DNA of 54,648 nt from JANXDG01 sp964561135 (GCA_964561135.1 CAZLOB010000032.1:1-54648), one strand, 5' to 3'. Counted from the stretch's first letter, positions 45,051-54,172 are shown. Numbers and translations: made by a program. The notes: generated from the letters alone by a model not told the origin.

Positions 45051-45489
45051 GATAAGAAAAGTTCAGATATTTGACCTTGGCGAAATTTACGAGATTGAGA
45101 AAGAAAATTTTAAAGTTTGTTGGACTAAAGAATTTATACAGTTTAACATTCAGTTATTTGATCACATAAGAAAATTCTATGTTGCGACAGATGCTGAGAC
45201 AAACAAAATTGTTGGGTATATAATTTGTTGGTTATCAGACAAGACAGCTCATATTTACAATCTCGCTGTAAAAAAAGAATATCAAAACTGTGGAATTGGT
45301 AGTAGATTATTAGAATATTTGTTAGAAGATTTGAAAAAAGAAGGAATAAAAACGGTTGTTCTGGAAGTGAGAAAAAGTAATCAGAAAGCAATTTATTTAT
45401 ATAAAAAATTTAATTTTGTCGAAATAGATGTTTTAGTTAAATTTTATCCTGATGGCGAAGATGCTTTATATATGATAAAAGATTTGTAA
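45031..45489 (+). CDS. rimI: GNAT acetyltransferase, RimI-like
   Basis: 152 residues. NLAVKKEYQNCGIGSRLLEYL is the acetyl-CoA binding motif; EVRKSNQKAIYLYKKFNF is typical of RimI, which acetylates the N-terminus of ribosomal protein bS18 (encoded at 1035). That substrate is inferred from the family. Confidence 0.82.
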   Translation: MLKKNIKIRKVQIFDLGEIYEIEKENFKVCWTKEFIQFNIQLFDHIRKFYVATDAETNKIVGYIICWLSDKTAHIYNLAVKKEYQNCGIGSRLLEYLLEDLKKEGIKTVVLEVRKSNQKAIYLYKKFNFVEIDVLVKFYPDGEDALYMIKDL

Positions 45490-45543
45490 TGAATAGTTTC
45501 AAGTTCATAGTCAATAAGTTAATAACAAAAGTAGGAGCAGGTT

Positions 45544-46701
45544 ATGAGGATTAAATATAGTAAAAAAATTTTGTCGTTACCACCATATTTATTTATTGAA
45601 CTTGATAAAAAAAAGAGACAGTTGGAACAAAAAGGTGTTGACATAATTTCGTTAGGCGTAGGAGATCCTGATTTACCTACACCTAAACACATTGTTGAAG
45701 TAATGAAAAAAGCTGTTGAAGATCCTAAAAATCATCGTTATCCTTTTGGTAAAGGGATAAAAGAATTTTGTGATGCGGTAGCTAATTGGTATAAAAAAAG
45801 GTTTAATGTTGAACTTGATCCTGAAACAGAGATACATTCGCTTATAGGTTCAAAAGAAGGGATTGCTCATCTTCCGTTAGCTTTTGTTGATGAAGGTGAT
45901 TATGTATTAGTTCCTGAACCGGGGTATCCTGTGTACCAATCATCGGTTATATTTGCAGGTGGAGAAATTTTTTATATGTCTTTAAAAGAAGAAAACAAGT
46001 TTTTAGTTGATTTTGATTCAATACCAAAAGAAGTTTTAAATAAAACAAAACTTATGTTTTTAAATTATCCAAATAATCCAACAACACAAGTCGCAACAAA
46101 AGAATTTTTTGAAAAAGTGGTAGATATCGCAAAAAGGTACAACATAATTGTTGTACATGATTGTGCATATTCAGAGATATATTTTGAAGAACCGCCAATT
46201 AGTTTTCTTGAAGTTGAAGGAGCAAAAGATGTTGGTATTGAATTTCATTCGTTGTCAAAAACATACAATATGACAGGCTGGAGGATAGGTTTTGTTTGTG
46301 GTAATAAAGACATAATTGCTGGATTGTCAAAAGTAAAAGACAATTTTGATTCAGGAGTTTTTACAGCAATACAGGAAGCAGCAGTAGCTGCATTAGAAGG
46401 ACCACAAGATTGTGTTGAAGAAATGAGAAAAATATATAAAGAAAGAAGAGATGTTTTAATAGATGGACTTAAAAAACTTGGTCTTGAAGTATTTTTTCCA
46501 AAAGCAACTTTTTATGTATGGTGTAAAATACCAAAAAATGAAACTTCTATATCTTTTGCAGAGAAGTTGTTATCTGTTGGTGTTGTTTGTACGCCGGGTG
46601 TTGGTATGGGGAAAAGTGGGGAAGGATATGTAAGGTTTGCTTTAACAGTTGACAAAAAAAGAATTGAAGAAGCTGTTGAAAGAATGAAAAAAGTGTTGTA
46701 A
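45544..46701 (+). CDS. dapL: LL-diaminopimelate aminotransferase
   Basis: 385 residues, fold type I. LGVGDPDLPTP and NYPNNPTTQ substrate loops; PLP lysine K239 in HSLSKTYNMTGWRIGF. DapL converts tetrahydrodipicolinate straight to LL-diaminopimelate, bypassing the acyl route. No other dap gene is beside it. A 54-base AAGT-rich gap with GGAG precedes it. Confidence 0.9.
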   Translation: MRIKYSKKILSLPPYLFIELDKKKRQLEQKGVDIISLGVGDPDLPTPKHIVEVMKKAVEDPKNHRYPFGKGIKEFCDAVANWYKKRFNVELDPETEIHSLIGSKEGIAHLPLAFVDEGDYVLVPEPGYPVYQSSVIFAGGEIFYMSLKEENKFLVDFDSIPKEVLNKTKLMFLNYPNNPTTQVATKEFFEKVVDIAKRYNIIVVHDCAYSEIYFEEPPISFLEVEGAKDVGIEFHSLSKTYNMTGWRIGFVCGNKDIIAGLSKVKDNFDSGVFTAIQEAAVAALEGPQDCVEEMRKIYKERRDVLIDGLKKLGLEVFFPKATFYVWCKIPKNETSISFAEKLLSVGVVCTPGVGMGKSGEGYVRFALTVDKKRIEEAVERMKKVL

Positions 46702-46708
46702 TTAAAGA

Positions 46709-47197
46709 ATGCATAGTGTATATATAGGATTAGGTTCAAATCTTAAAGATAGGTTCACAAATATAAAAATAGCTTTATATCACTTAAGTACTCTTGGCAA
46801 AATTGTCAAAAAATCTTCTTTATATAAAAGCTCGCCAGTTGAATATAAACGTCAGCCATACTTCTTAAACTGTGTTGTGAAACTTGTCACTAAATTGTCC
46901 CCTTATAAATTGTTAAAAAAATTAAAAGATATAGAAAAAAAGATGGGTAGAAAAAAGACAAAAAAAAGATTCCAACCACGAATTATTGATTTGGATATCT
47001 TGTTGTACGACAGAAAAATTATAAAAAAGAAAAGCTTAATAATCCCTCATGAAAAATTGCATAAAAGAAAATTTGTTTTATGGCCGCTTGCTGAAATAGC
47101 ACCAAATTTTGTTCACCCTGTGTTAAAGAAAAAGATTAAAGAGATTAAAAATGAATTAAGAGATCCGTCCCAAAAAATATGGCGAATATATAAGTGA
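46709..47197 (+). CDS. folK: HPPK, 2-amino-4-hydroxy-6-hydroxymethyldihydropteridine pyrophosphokinase
   Basis: 162 residues. YIGLGSNLKDR start, SSPVEYKRQPYFLNCVV, and RFQPRIIDLDILLY are canonical. Folate synthesis. It ends one base from the stop of the convergent gene, with no terminator between. Confidence 0.94.
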   Translation: MHSVYIGLGSNLKDRFTNIKIALYHLSTLGKIVKKSSLYKSSPVEYKRQPYFLNCVVKLVTKLSPYKLLKKLKDIEKKMGRKKTKKRFQPRIIDLDILLYDRKIIKKKSLIIPHEKLHKRKFVLWPLAEIAPNFVHPVLKKKIKEIKNELRDPSQKIWRIYK

Positions 47198-47198
47198 T

Positions 47199-48440
47199 TT
47201 ATATTTCTTTCTTTTCAATTTCTTTTACTTCAATATAAGTTTTTAGTCCGTTTTTTGATAAAAGTTCTAAGAACGGATCTGGATCTAATTCTTCAACATT
47301 TACCATTTTTCTAACATCCCATATACCTTTTGCAACAAGTATCGCTGCCACTACTGGAGGAACTCCAGCAGTATAACATATTGCATGAGATTCAACTTCC
47401 TTCCATACTTCTTGATGATCACAAATTAAATATATTACCATTTCTCTATGTTTACCATCTTTTTTTCCGACAATAAAATTGCCAATCCATTCAACACCTG
47501 TATAATTTGGCCCTGCTAATGAAGCAGGATCCGGTAATAACGCTTTGAGTAGTCTTAAAGGAATAACTTCTCTACCATCATGTGTTTTAACAGGTATGTG
47601 TGATGTTAAACCTAAATTTTTTAAAGTGTTAAAAACATTTAAATAATGGTCAGAAAAATACATCCAAAATCTTATTGTATTTATATCCATAAGTTGTGAT
47701 AATGAATGTATTTCATCATGCCCGTTAAGATATACTGTATATCTACCTAAACCTGGTAAATCAAATTCTCTTTTGATAGTATGCACAGGTTCACAGACCC
47801 ATTTTTTGTCAACCCAAACCCATGCTTTTATAAATTCTCTAAAATTTATCTCAGGATCAAAATTTGTAGCAAAAAATTTTCCATGATTGCCAGCATTAAC
47901 ATCAACAATATCTACTGTTTCAATTGTGTCAAAATAATGTTTTTTAGCATATGCAGTATAAGCGTTTACTATTCCAGGGTCTGCACCAACTGAAAGTATC
48001 GCTGTTATACCTTTTTGTTCACAAAGTGGTTTTCGTTTCCATTCATAATTAGCATACCATGGTGGATCTTCACAAGGTTTGTCAGGTTCTTCATGTATTG
48101 CAGTATCAAAATATGCAGCGCCTGTTTCTATACATGCGTGTAAAACAGGCATGTTTAAATATGATTGACCAAGTTGGATCACCATCTCAGATTTTGTTTC
48201 TTTAATAAGTTTTATAACATCTTCTGTTTTTGTTGCGTCAATTTGTTTTGAATAAATTTTTTTTGATGGATCTTTTATATTTCCTTTTCTTTTTATACTT
48301 TCAATAATTTTATCACATTTTGATTGTGTCCTTGAAGCGATACATAGGTCTCCTAAAATATCGTTATTCATTGCGACTTTATGTGCAGCAACATGTGCTA
48401 CTCCACCTGCTCCTATTATTAGTACATTTTTTCTTGACAT
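47199..48440 (-). CDS. Carboxynorspermidine/carboxyspermidine dehydrogenase (saccharopine dehydrogenase-like)
   Basis: 413 residues. NADPH-binding IGAGGVAHVAAHK, then LGQSYLNMPVLHACIETGAAYFDTA and VGADPGIVNAY, matching the carboxynorspermidine synthase group. Condenses putrescine (or diaminopropane) with aspartate semialdehyde. The start has AAAGGAGGTGAT, near-perfect for the 16S tail. It follows the decarboxylase gene in one unit. Confidence 0.9.
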   Translation of the reverse strand: MSRKNVLIIGAGGVAHVAAHKVAMNNDILGDLCIASRTQSKCDKIIESIKRKGNIKDPSKKIYSKQIDATKTEDVIKLIKETKSEMVIQLGQSYLNMPVLHACIETGAAYFDTAIHEEPDKPCEDPPWYANYEWKRKPLCEQKGITAILSVGADPGIVNAYTAYAKKHYFDTIETVDIVDVNAGNHGKFFATNFDPEINFREFIKAWVWVDKKWVCEPVHTIKREFDLPGLGRYTVYLNGHDEIHSLSQLMDINTIRFWMYFSDHYLNVFNTLKNLGLTSHIPVKTHDGREVIPLRLLKALLPDPASLAGPNYTGVEWIGNFIVGKKDGKHREMVIYLICDHQEVWKEVESHAICYTAGVPPVVAAILVAKGIWDVRKMVNVEELDPDPFLELLSKNGLKTYIEVKEIEKKEI

Positions 48441-48477
48441 ATTGTATCACCTCCTTTTTTAAAGTTTAATTCTGTAC

Positions 48478-49587
48478 TTATGACAAATTATATAAAAAGT
48501 CTTCGTAAGAAAATTTTCTTACAACTTCTATCTGCCCATTCAACCTTTTTACAACAATAGAAGGCATTTGTAATCCGTTAAACCAATTTTTTTTAACCAT
48601 AGTATACCCGGCAGCATCTTGGATTCTTATTATATCACCAACTTTTAGTTTTTTATCAAAATTATAAATTCCAAACACATCACCTGCTAAACATGACCTA
48701 CCAGCAATCATGTATTTATATTTTCCTTCAGGCGAAGTTTTTAGTTTTGCTGGAGTTCTATAAATTAAAATATCAAGCATATGTGCTTCAGTTGAGGCGT
48801 CAACAATAGCAATATCTATCTCGTTGTGGACAATATCCACAACTTGGCAGACAAGTTCTCCACATTCTGTAATTACAGCTTCACCAGGTTCTAAATAAAT
48901 CTGTACTTTAAATTTTTTTGAAAACCACAAAAGTTTTTTTGCAAATTCTTTTAACGGATATTCTTTTTTTGTAAAGTATATTCCGCCACCTAAACTTACC
49001 CAGTCAACTTTTGATAAGACAAATTCGTAATTTTCTGCTATGTAATCCAAGTTTTTTGAAAAGTTTTCAAAATTGTCGTTTTCACAATTAAAATGAAACA
49101 TCACTCCATCAATTAAATTTAACCCCTCTTTAATAGCATTTTTATCCACAACCCCTAATCTTGAGAATCGTCTTGCAGGATCAGCTAAGTCATATTGAGA
49201 ATAACTTACTTTTGGATTAATTCTTAATCCTATCTCCAAATCTTTTACTTCATTATAAAATTTTTTTAGTTGGGAAACAGAATTAAAAATTATTGTTTTT
49301 GCATATTTTTTTATTTCTTTTATTTCTTCTAATTTGTATCCCACACAATATGCATGTGTTTCTTTACCAAACTTTTCGTATCCAAGCCGTGTTTCGTATA
49401 AAGAACTGCTTGTTGTACCATCTAAATATTCACGTATCAAATTAAAAACGCTCCATGTTGAGAAACATTTCAGCGCTAAAAGTACTTTTACACCTGTTTT
49501 CTTTTTTAGCCACAAAATTTTTTTTAAGTTGTGCAACAATTTTTTTTCGTCAATTAAATAATATGGTGTTTCAAGTTTTGTTTTCAT
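48478..49587 (-). CDS. nspC: Carboxynorspermidine decarboxylase
   Basis: About 369 residues. PLP lysine K40 in LALKCFSTWS; FHFNCENDNF, SLGGGIYFTK and EPGEAVI in the barrel; GRSCLAGD supplies the catalytic Cys of the second domain. Removes CO2 from carboxyspermidine or carboxynorspermidine. ATG 49587 is preferred over TTG 49593; no ribosome site is present and a -10-like TATAGA lies 10 bases upstream. Confidence 0.9.
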   Translation of the reverse strand: MKTKLETPYYLIDEKKLLHNLKKILWLKKKTGVKVLLALKCFSTWSVFNLIREYLDGTTSSSLYETRLGYEKFGKETHAYCVGYKLEEIKEIKKYAKTIIFNSVSQLKKFYNEVKDLEIGLRINPKVSYSQYDLADPARRFSRLGVVDKNAIKEGLNLIDGVMFHFNCENDNFENFSKNLDYIAENYEFVLSKVDWVSLGGGIYFTKKEYPLKEFAKKLLWFSKKFKVQIYLEPGEAVITECGELVCQVVDIVHNEIDIAIVDASTEAHMLDILIYRTPAKLKTSPEGKYKYMIAGRSCLAGDVFGIYNFDKKLKVGDIIRIQDAAGYTMVKKNWFNGLQMPSIVVKRLNGQIEVVRKFSYEDFLYNLS

Positions 49588-49597
49588 ACTCAAAAAT

Positions 49598-49624
49598 TCT
49601 ATAAAATAAAAAAATTTTTTTCAA
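49598..49624 (-). promoter_or_regulatory. Likely promoter of nspC
   Basis: Read on the - strand: TTGAAA (49624-49619), 15-base spacing, TATAGA (49603-49598), then 10 bases to ATG 49587. No ribosome site, so the transcript may be leaderless. The 138-base divergent gap toward the decarboxylase gene is extremely AT-rich. Confidence 0.4.
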
Positions 49625-49687
49625 GATAAAAATTAAAAAAATTTTTTTTGATAACTATTGAAAATAAGAAAATAAAAATATATGAAA

Positions 49688-49716
49688 TTGACAAATTTTT
49701 AAAAAATTTTTAAGTC
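49688..49716 (+). promoter_or_regulatory. Likely promoter of the Arg/Orn decarboxylase gene
   Basis: Perfect TTGACA (49688-49693), 17-base spacing, weak -10 TAAGTC (49711-49716), then 9 bases to ATG 49726. No ribosome site. Confidence 0.4.
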
Positions 49717-49725
49717 TAGTAATCA

Positions 49726-51180
49726 ATGAGAAAAAGTCAAAATTTTACACCTTTACTTGATACATTACTTAATCATGCGTATAACAAAGTCGTTTCTTTT
49801 CACACACCTGGTCATAAAAATGGTGCAGGCATCCTACCTAAATTAAGAGATTTTACAAAAAGAAATGTTTATTATTTAGATGTAACAGTTTTTCCTGAAG
49901 TTGATTCGTTACACGATCCAGTAAGTTGTATAAAACATGCACAAGAGTTAGCTGCAAAAGCATATAATAGTAAACATGCATTCTTTTTAGTTAACGGTTC
50001 TACTGTAGGCAATATTGCAATGTTGCTATCTGCGTGTGATCCTGGCGATTCCGTTATATTGTCACGTACCTGCCATAAGTCAGTTTTAGCAGGGATAATT
50101 TTAGCAGGTGTTTGGCCGATATGGATCAAACCAATTGTTGATCAAAAACGTGATATAATTTATGAAGTTTCTTCAAAAGAGATTGAGGAATATATTAAAA
50201 ACTATCCCGAAGCAAAGGCTGTGTTTGTAACTTCACCAAACTACAATGGTGTATGTACAGATTTGATAAAAATCCAAGAAGTATGTAATAAATACAATAA
50301 GATTCTTTTAGTTGATGAAGCACATGGTCCTCATTTAAAGTTTCATCCTGACCTACCAGTGTCAGCAGCAGAAGTTAATGTAGACATGTTCGTTCATTCT
50401 ATGCATAAAGTTTTGTCGGCTTTAAGTCAAGGTTCTATTTTACATTTTAAGTCAGATAAAATCGATATTAACAGAGTTAGACGTGTAGTTTCTATGTTAC
50501 AAACCACAAGCCCAAATTATTTCATTTTAGCATCTATTGATGCGGCAAGGATGCAAATTGTTAAATACGGATTTAAAGTTTTCAATAAACTTATTAGATA
50601 TTGTGAACAAGCACGCGAAGAAATTAATAAACTACCAAATATCTCTGTATTAACGAGAAAAGAAATTCAGTCAGAATATTATGATTTAGATCTAACAAAA
50701 CTTACAATAAATGTTACAAAAACAGGATTGCCTGGATATAAAATTGAAGAAATCTTAGCAAAAGAATATAAAATACAAGTTGATTGTGCAGACATGTTTA
50801 ACCTTGTTGCTATTTGTGGTTTTGGAACTGCAAAAGAAGATATTGAAAAACTTGTGTATGCTTTAGCTGATATATCGAAAAAATATTCAGGTAAACATAA
50901 ATTTTGGGAACTTCAGTTACCACCGCTTACAACAGAAGTTGTCATGTTACCAAGAGATGCATTTTTTTCTTCTAACACAAAACGTGTTCCACTAAAAAAA
51001 TCTGCTGGTTATATCTCAGCACAAGTTTTAACACCATATCCGCCAGGGTTGCCAATACTAACACCGGGCGAGCGTATAACAAAAGAAGTTGTTAGTTATT
51101 TAGAAGAACTTGCTTCGTTTACTGTACGTGTCTCAGGACAAGAAGGCGAATTGTTGAAAACTATAAAAGTTATAAAATAA
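49726..51180 (+). CDS. Orn/Lys/Arg decarboxylase, AAT-fold (Bacillus SpeA-like)
   Basis: 484 residues, no N-terminal wing domain. SFHTPGHKNG opening, NGSTVGN, DEAHGPHLKFH, and PLP lysine K228 in HSMHKVLSALSQGS. This short subgroup includes arginine decarboxylase of Bacillus. Divergent from the carboxyspermidine genes, so it likely feeds polyamine synthesis; if arginine is the substrate, an agmatine-to-putrescine step must be encoded elsewhere. Confidence 0.88.
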   Translation: MRKSQNFTPLLDTLLNHAYNKVVSFHTPGHKNGAGILPKLRDFTKRNVYYLDVTVFPEVDSLHDPVSCIKHAQELAAKAYNSKHAFFLVNGSTVGNIAMLLSACDPGDSVILSRTCHKSVLAGIILAGVWPIWIKPIVDQKRDIIYEVSSKEIEEYIKNYPEAKAVFVTSPNYNGVCTDLIKIQEVCNKYNKILLVDEAHGPHLKFHPDLPVSAAEVNVDMFVHSMHKVLSALSQGSILHFKSDKIDINRVRRVVSMLQTTSPNYFILASIDAARMQIVKYGFKVFNKLIRYCEQAREEINKLPNISVLTRKEIQSEYYDLDLTKLTINVTKTGLPGYKIEEILAKEYKIQVDCADMFNLVAICGFGTAKEDIEKLVYALADISKKYSGKHKFWELQLPPLTTEVVMLPRDAFFSSNTKRVPLKKSAGYISAQVLTPYPPGLPILTPGERITKEVVSYLEELASFTVRVSGQEGELLKTIKVIK

Positions 51181-51199
51181 TTCTTTAATCCCTAATGTT

Positions 51200-51598
51200 A
51201 TGAAAAAAAAGAGACAGAAGAAAAAAATAAAAGTTTTAAAAATTAAAAGAAAAGAAAGACTTTTGTTATCAAAAAAATTTATTGAAGAATGTAAACAGAA
51301 GTTGATAAAGAAATACGACGAATTGTTGAGCTTGCAAAAAAGTGCTGCTAATATATTGTTTGAAGAGAAAGGTGATGAAGCAGATATTGCTGATAGTGTA
51401 TTAGGTAAAGAAATGGCTCAAGAACTTACTGATACTCAAAGAAAAATAATTGATTTAATAGCTTTGTCTTTAGAAAAAATTAACAAAGGAACTTATGGTA
51501 TTTGTGAACATTGTGGTAAAATGATTAGTAAAAAAAGATTGATTGCGTTACCTTGGGCAAGATATTGTATCGAATGTCAAGATAATATTGAAAAATAG
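51200..51598 (+). CDS. dksA: DksA/TraR-family zinc-finger regulator
   Basis: 132 residues. Lys-rich N-terminus, coiled coil with DEADIADS at its tip, and zinc finger CEHC...CIEC (GTYGICEHCG, then ARYCIECQ). Binds the RNA polymerase secondary channel and shifts promoter output. Nineteen bases follow the decarboxylase gene; no ribosome site. Confidence 0.87.
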   Translation: MKKKRQKKKIKVLKIKRKERLLLSKKFIEECKQKLIKKYDELLSLQKSAANILFEEKGDEADIADSVLGKEMAQELTDTQRKIIDLIALSLEKINKGTYGICEHCGKMISKKRLIALPWARYCIECQDNIEK

Positions 51599-51610
51599 TT
51601 TTTAAAACTC

Positions 51611-51639
51611 TTGACAAAAGTTTTTTATTTTTTTATTAA
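51611..51639 (+). promoter_or_regulatory. Promoter of the hydrogenase-like cluster
   Basis: Perfect TTGACA (51611-51616), 17-base spacing, TATTAA (51634-51639), then 11 bases to ATG 51651. There is no room for a ribosome site, so a leaderless mRNA is likely. Confidence 0.6.
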
Positions 51640-51650
51640 AAAGCCTAATT

Positions 51651-52700
51651 ATGAAACGTCGAGTTTCTTATGCAGATTTTATAGATATTCTTAATGGATT
51701 ATTAGAAAAAGAACAGAAATTAATTTATTATCCTTTAAACAATGGTCATCTTTCCAACACTTCTGTTAATAAAGATTTAAAAAATTTTTCTCTCTTAAAT
51801 ATAAGAACTATTGAACCAATAAAACTGTTATTCTTTCCTGTAAAAGACAGTTTAGTGGATAAAATAGAGTTAAAACAACGAATTGGTGTTGGTATAAAAT
51901 GGTGTGATATTCAAGCAATAAAAGTGCTAGATAAAATCTTTCTTAGTGATTATGTTGATGAGAGTTATAAAAACTATAGAGAACAAACTTTAATAATTAC
52001 TACTGATTGTATAAATCCTCAACAAAACTGTTTTTGTAGTTTAGTTGGTGGCAAACCATATGTTGAACAAAAAGATGGTATAAGTGATTTAAATATATCT
52101 TTTGTTGATGATAATAATTTAATTTTAGAATCTTTTTCTTTAACTGGTGACAAATTTTTGCAAGAATATTTTAATAACTTTGACGAACCTACAAAAACAG
52201 AAGAATTACAGAGAGATAGTAATCGAGAAGTTGCAAATAAAAAAATTTTTAATCATAATATTGAATTTTTAAAAGAAGAAAATGAAAAATATTACAAAAC
52301 TTTAAAACATACGTACGAATTTGATAAAATTTGGGATTCAGCATCAGAAAAATGTGTGCAATGTGGTGGGTGTAACTTTATCTGTCCAAGTTGTTATTGT
52401 TTTTTGATAAGAGAAGCTTCAGAATCTTTTGAGAACCAATTTAGGGACAAAGTATGGGATGTTTGCCATTTTACAGGTTATGCACGTGTAGCTGGCGGTG
52501 CTAATCCAAGAAAGTATAAGTATCAGAGGTTTAGAAATAGATATCAATGCAAGTTTGTATATAGATATGAAAACTTTGGTTTTTATGCATGTACAGGTTG
52601 TGGAAGATGTATTGATGTATGTCCTGCAAAAATTGATATAAGGAAAGTGATAAGAAGTTTAGTGTTAGCAAAAGGTGAGGAAGTGATTGTGAAAAAGTAG
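51651..52700 (+). CDS. HydB/AsrA-like 4Fe-4S subunit (sulfhydrogenase beta type)
   Basis: 349 residues. A central CFCSLVGGKP segment and two C-terminal ferredoxin clusters: CVQCGGCNFICPSC and CTGCGRCIDVCPAK, separated by WDVCHFTGYARVAGGANPR. This is the layout of the beta subunit of archaeal soluble hydrogenase/sulfhydrogenase and of AsrA. It would carry electrons between the flavin subunit (next gene) and the hydrogenase core. Confidence 0.83.
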   Translation: MKRRVSYADFIDILNGLLEKEQKLIYYPLNNGHLSNTSVNKDLKNFSLLNIRTIEPIKLLFFPVKDSLVDKIELKQRIGVGIKWCDIQAIKVLDKIFLSDYVDESYKNYREQTLIITTDCINPQQNCFCSLVGGKPYVEQKDGISDLNISFVDDNNLILESFSLTGDKFLQEYFNNFDEPTKTEELQRDSNREVANKKIFNHNIEFLKEENEKYYKTLKHTYEFDKIWDSASEKCVQCGGCNFICPSCYCFLIREASESFENQFRDKVWDVCHFTGYARVAGGANPRKYKYQRFRNRYQCKFVYRYENFGFYACTGCGRCIDVCPAKIDIRKVIRSLVLAKGEEVIVKK

Positions 52701-52737
52701 GTAGATTAGCAGTTAAAAGGTAGTTAAAAATCAAATG

Positions 52738-52761
52738 TGTAGGGCAATGCTTTAGCATTGC
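52738..52761. repeat. Palindromic intergenic repeat, copy 1
   Basis: Stem GCAATGC (52744-52750) with GCATTGC (52755-52761) and TTTA loop, preceded by TGTAGG. The first 22 bases match 53602-53623 exactly. REP-like, 9 bases before the next start codon. Confidence 0.75.
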
Positions 52762-52770
52762 AAATGAAAT

Positions 52771-53592
52771 ATGAACATATATATACCAAAAAACTTCAAG
52801 ATAATAAAAATTATTGAAGAAACACCTAATATAAAAACATTTACTTTAAAACCACTTAATGGAGAAAAATTTAGTTTTCAAACAGGCCAGTTTATAGAAC
52901 TTACAGTTTATGGTGTTGGTGAAGCACCGTTTACTCCATCTTCATCACCATATAAAACTGAAACAATTGATGTTACAATAATGCGTGTTGGAAGAATGAC
53001 CGAAGTTTTACATTCTTTGAGAGAAGGAGATATTGTTGGTATTAGAGGTCCTTATGGTAAAGGTTATCCTGTGGAAAAATTCGTAGGAAAAGAAGTCTTA
53101 ATAATAGGAGGTGGTGTGGGGCTTGCTCCTTTGCGTTCTCTTTTGTTAACATTAATAGAAAGAATAAATGAGTTTAAAAGGATAATTCTATGTTATGGAG
53201 CAAGAACTCCTCAAGATGTTGTTTATAAATATTTATTCCCTGAATGGAAAAAAGTTAAAGGTTTAGAAATTTTACGCTCTGTTGACAAATGTAAGCCGGG
53301 AGAATGGGATGAAACTATTGGTGTAGTAACTTGTTTATTAGATAAAGTTCAAGTTGATATAAAAAATTGTGTTGCAGTAGTATGTGGCCCGCCGATTATG
53401 ATGAAGTTTACAACTTTGAAACTTATTGATATGAATTTTTCTCCAGCACAGATTTATCTTTCAATGGAAAGGAATATGAGTTGTGGGTTAGGAAAGTGTG
53501 GACATTGTCAAATAGGAAGTTATTTTATTTGCAAAGATGGTCCTGTGTTTACTTGGGAGCAATTAAAAGATATACCGGAACCGTTTGAATAA
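52771..53592 (+). CDS. HydG/AsrB-like FAD- and NAD(P)-binding subunit (sulfhydrogenase gamma type)
   Basis: 273 residues. Ferredoxin-reductase fold: GVGEAPFTPSSSP for FAD, VGLAPLRSLLL for NAD(P), CGPPIMMKFT, and a C-terminal cluster CGLGKCGHCQIGSYFICKDGP binding a [2Fe-2S] centre. Matches the gamma subunit of Pyrococcus-type hydrogenase. Links NAD(P)H to the Fe-S subunit upstream. (The name HydG here is not the FeFe maturase.). Confidence 0.85.
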   Translation: MNIYIPKNFKIIKIIEETPNIKTFTLKPLNGEKFSFQTGQFIELTVYGVGEAPFTPSSSPYKTETIDVTIMRVGRMTEVLHSLREGDIVGIRGPYGKGYPVEKFVGKEVLIIGGGVGLAPLRSLLLTLIERINEFKRIILCYGARTPQDVVYKYLFPEWKKVKGLEILRSVDKCKPGEWDETIGVVTCLLDKVQVDIKNCVAVVCGPPIMMKFTTLKLIDMNFSPAQIYLSMERNMSCGLGKCGHCQIGSYFICKDGPVFTWEQLKDIPEPFE

Positions 53593-53601
53593 TAAAAAAC
53601 T

Positions 53602-53625
53602 TGTAGGGCAATGCTTTAGCATTAC
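53602..53625. repeat. Palindromic intergenic repeat, copy 2
   Basis: Same TGTAGG lead, GCAATGC stem and TTTA loop as 52738-52761, with one mismatch in the right arm (GCATTAC). It sits 9 bases after the HydG-like stop. Confidence 0.72.
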
Positions 53626-53644
53626 TTATTTATTATAAAATATT

Positions 53645-54172
53645 ATGACAAAAAGAATTTTTATAGATATAGAGAAATGTTATAGTTGTAAAGAATGTAA
53701 GGCGAAGTGTTCGTATTATTACCAACACTCGCAAACATTTAGAGATTTAGAAAAAGAAGAGTCGCAGAATAAAGGTTTTGAAAAATTTTTTTCAAAAGTT
53801 TTACAATACTACATATGTCGTAGGTGTGAAGATGCGTTTTGTATTACAGCATGTCCTAACGAAGCGTTGTTTAAAGATCACAATGGTATATTGCATAAAA
53901 GTTTGTTCAGATGTACTTCATGTAAAAGTTGTTTAGTTGCATGTCCTTTTGGTACTATTTATAAAGATGTTTTGGAATACAAAAGTTCACAATGTGATTT
54001 TTGTTTAACTCGTGCTGATGATAAAAATCCGCCTTTGTGTGTTGTCAGTTGTCCTGAAGGAGCAATACAATATGTTGAAATTGAACCAGATGAAAAACAA
54101 GATATTTATGAAATTAACAAAAATCTTGTTGCAAAAGTTAAAAAATGGATTTTAGAACCTACAAAGAAATAA
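53645..54172 (+). CDS. Polyferredoxin-like 4x[4Fe-4S] electron transfer subunit (HycB/HyfA/CooF-like)
   Basis: 175 residues, 16 cysteines in four sets: CYSCKECKAKC, CRRCEDAFCITAC, CTSCKSCLVAC, and CDFC...CVVSC. The pattern is that of the small electron-transfer subunit of group 4 hydrogenases and formate hydrogenlyases. ATG 53645 has no clear ribosome site. The next gene starts 1 base after its stop. Confidence 0.85.
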   Translation: MTKRIFIDIEKCYSCKECKAKCSYYYQHSQTFRDLEKEESQNKGFEKFFSKVLQYYICRRCEDAFCITACPNEALFKDHNGILHKSLFRCTSCKSCLVACPFGTIYKDVLEYKSSQCDFCLTRADDKNPPLCVVSCPEGAIQYVEIEPDEKQDIYEINKNLVAKVKKWILEPTKK

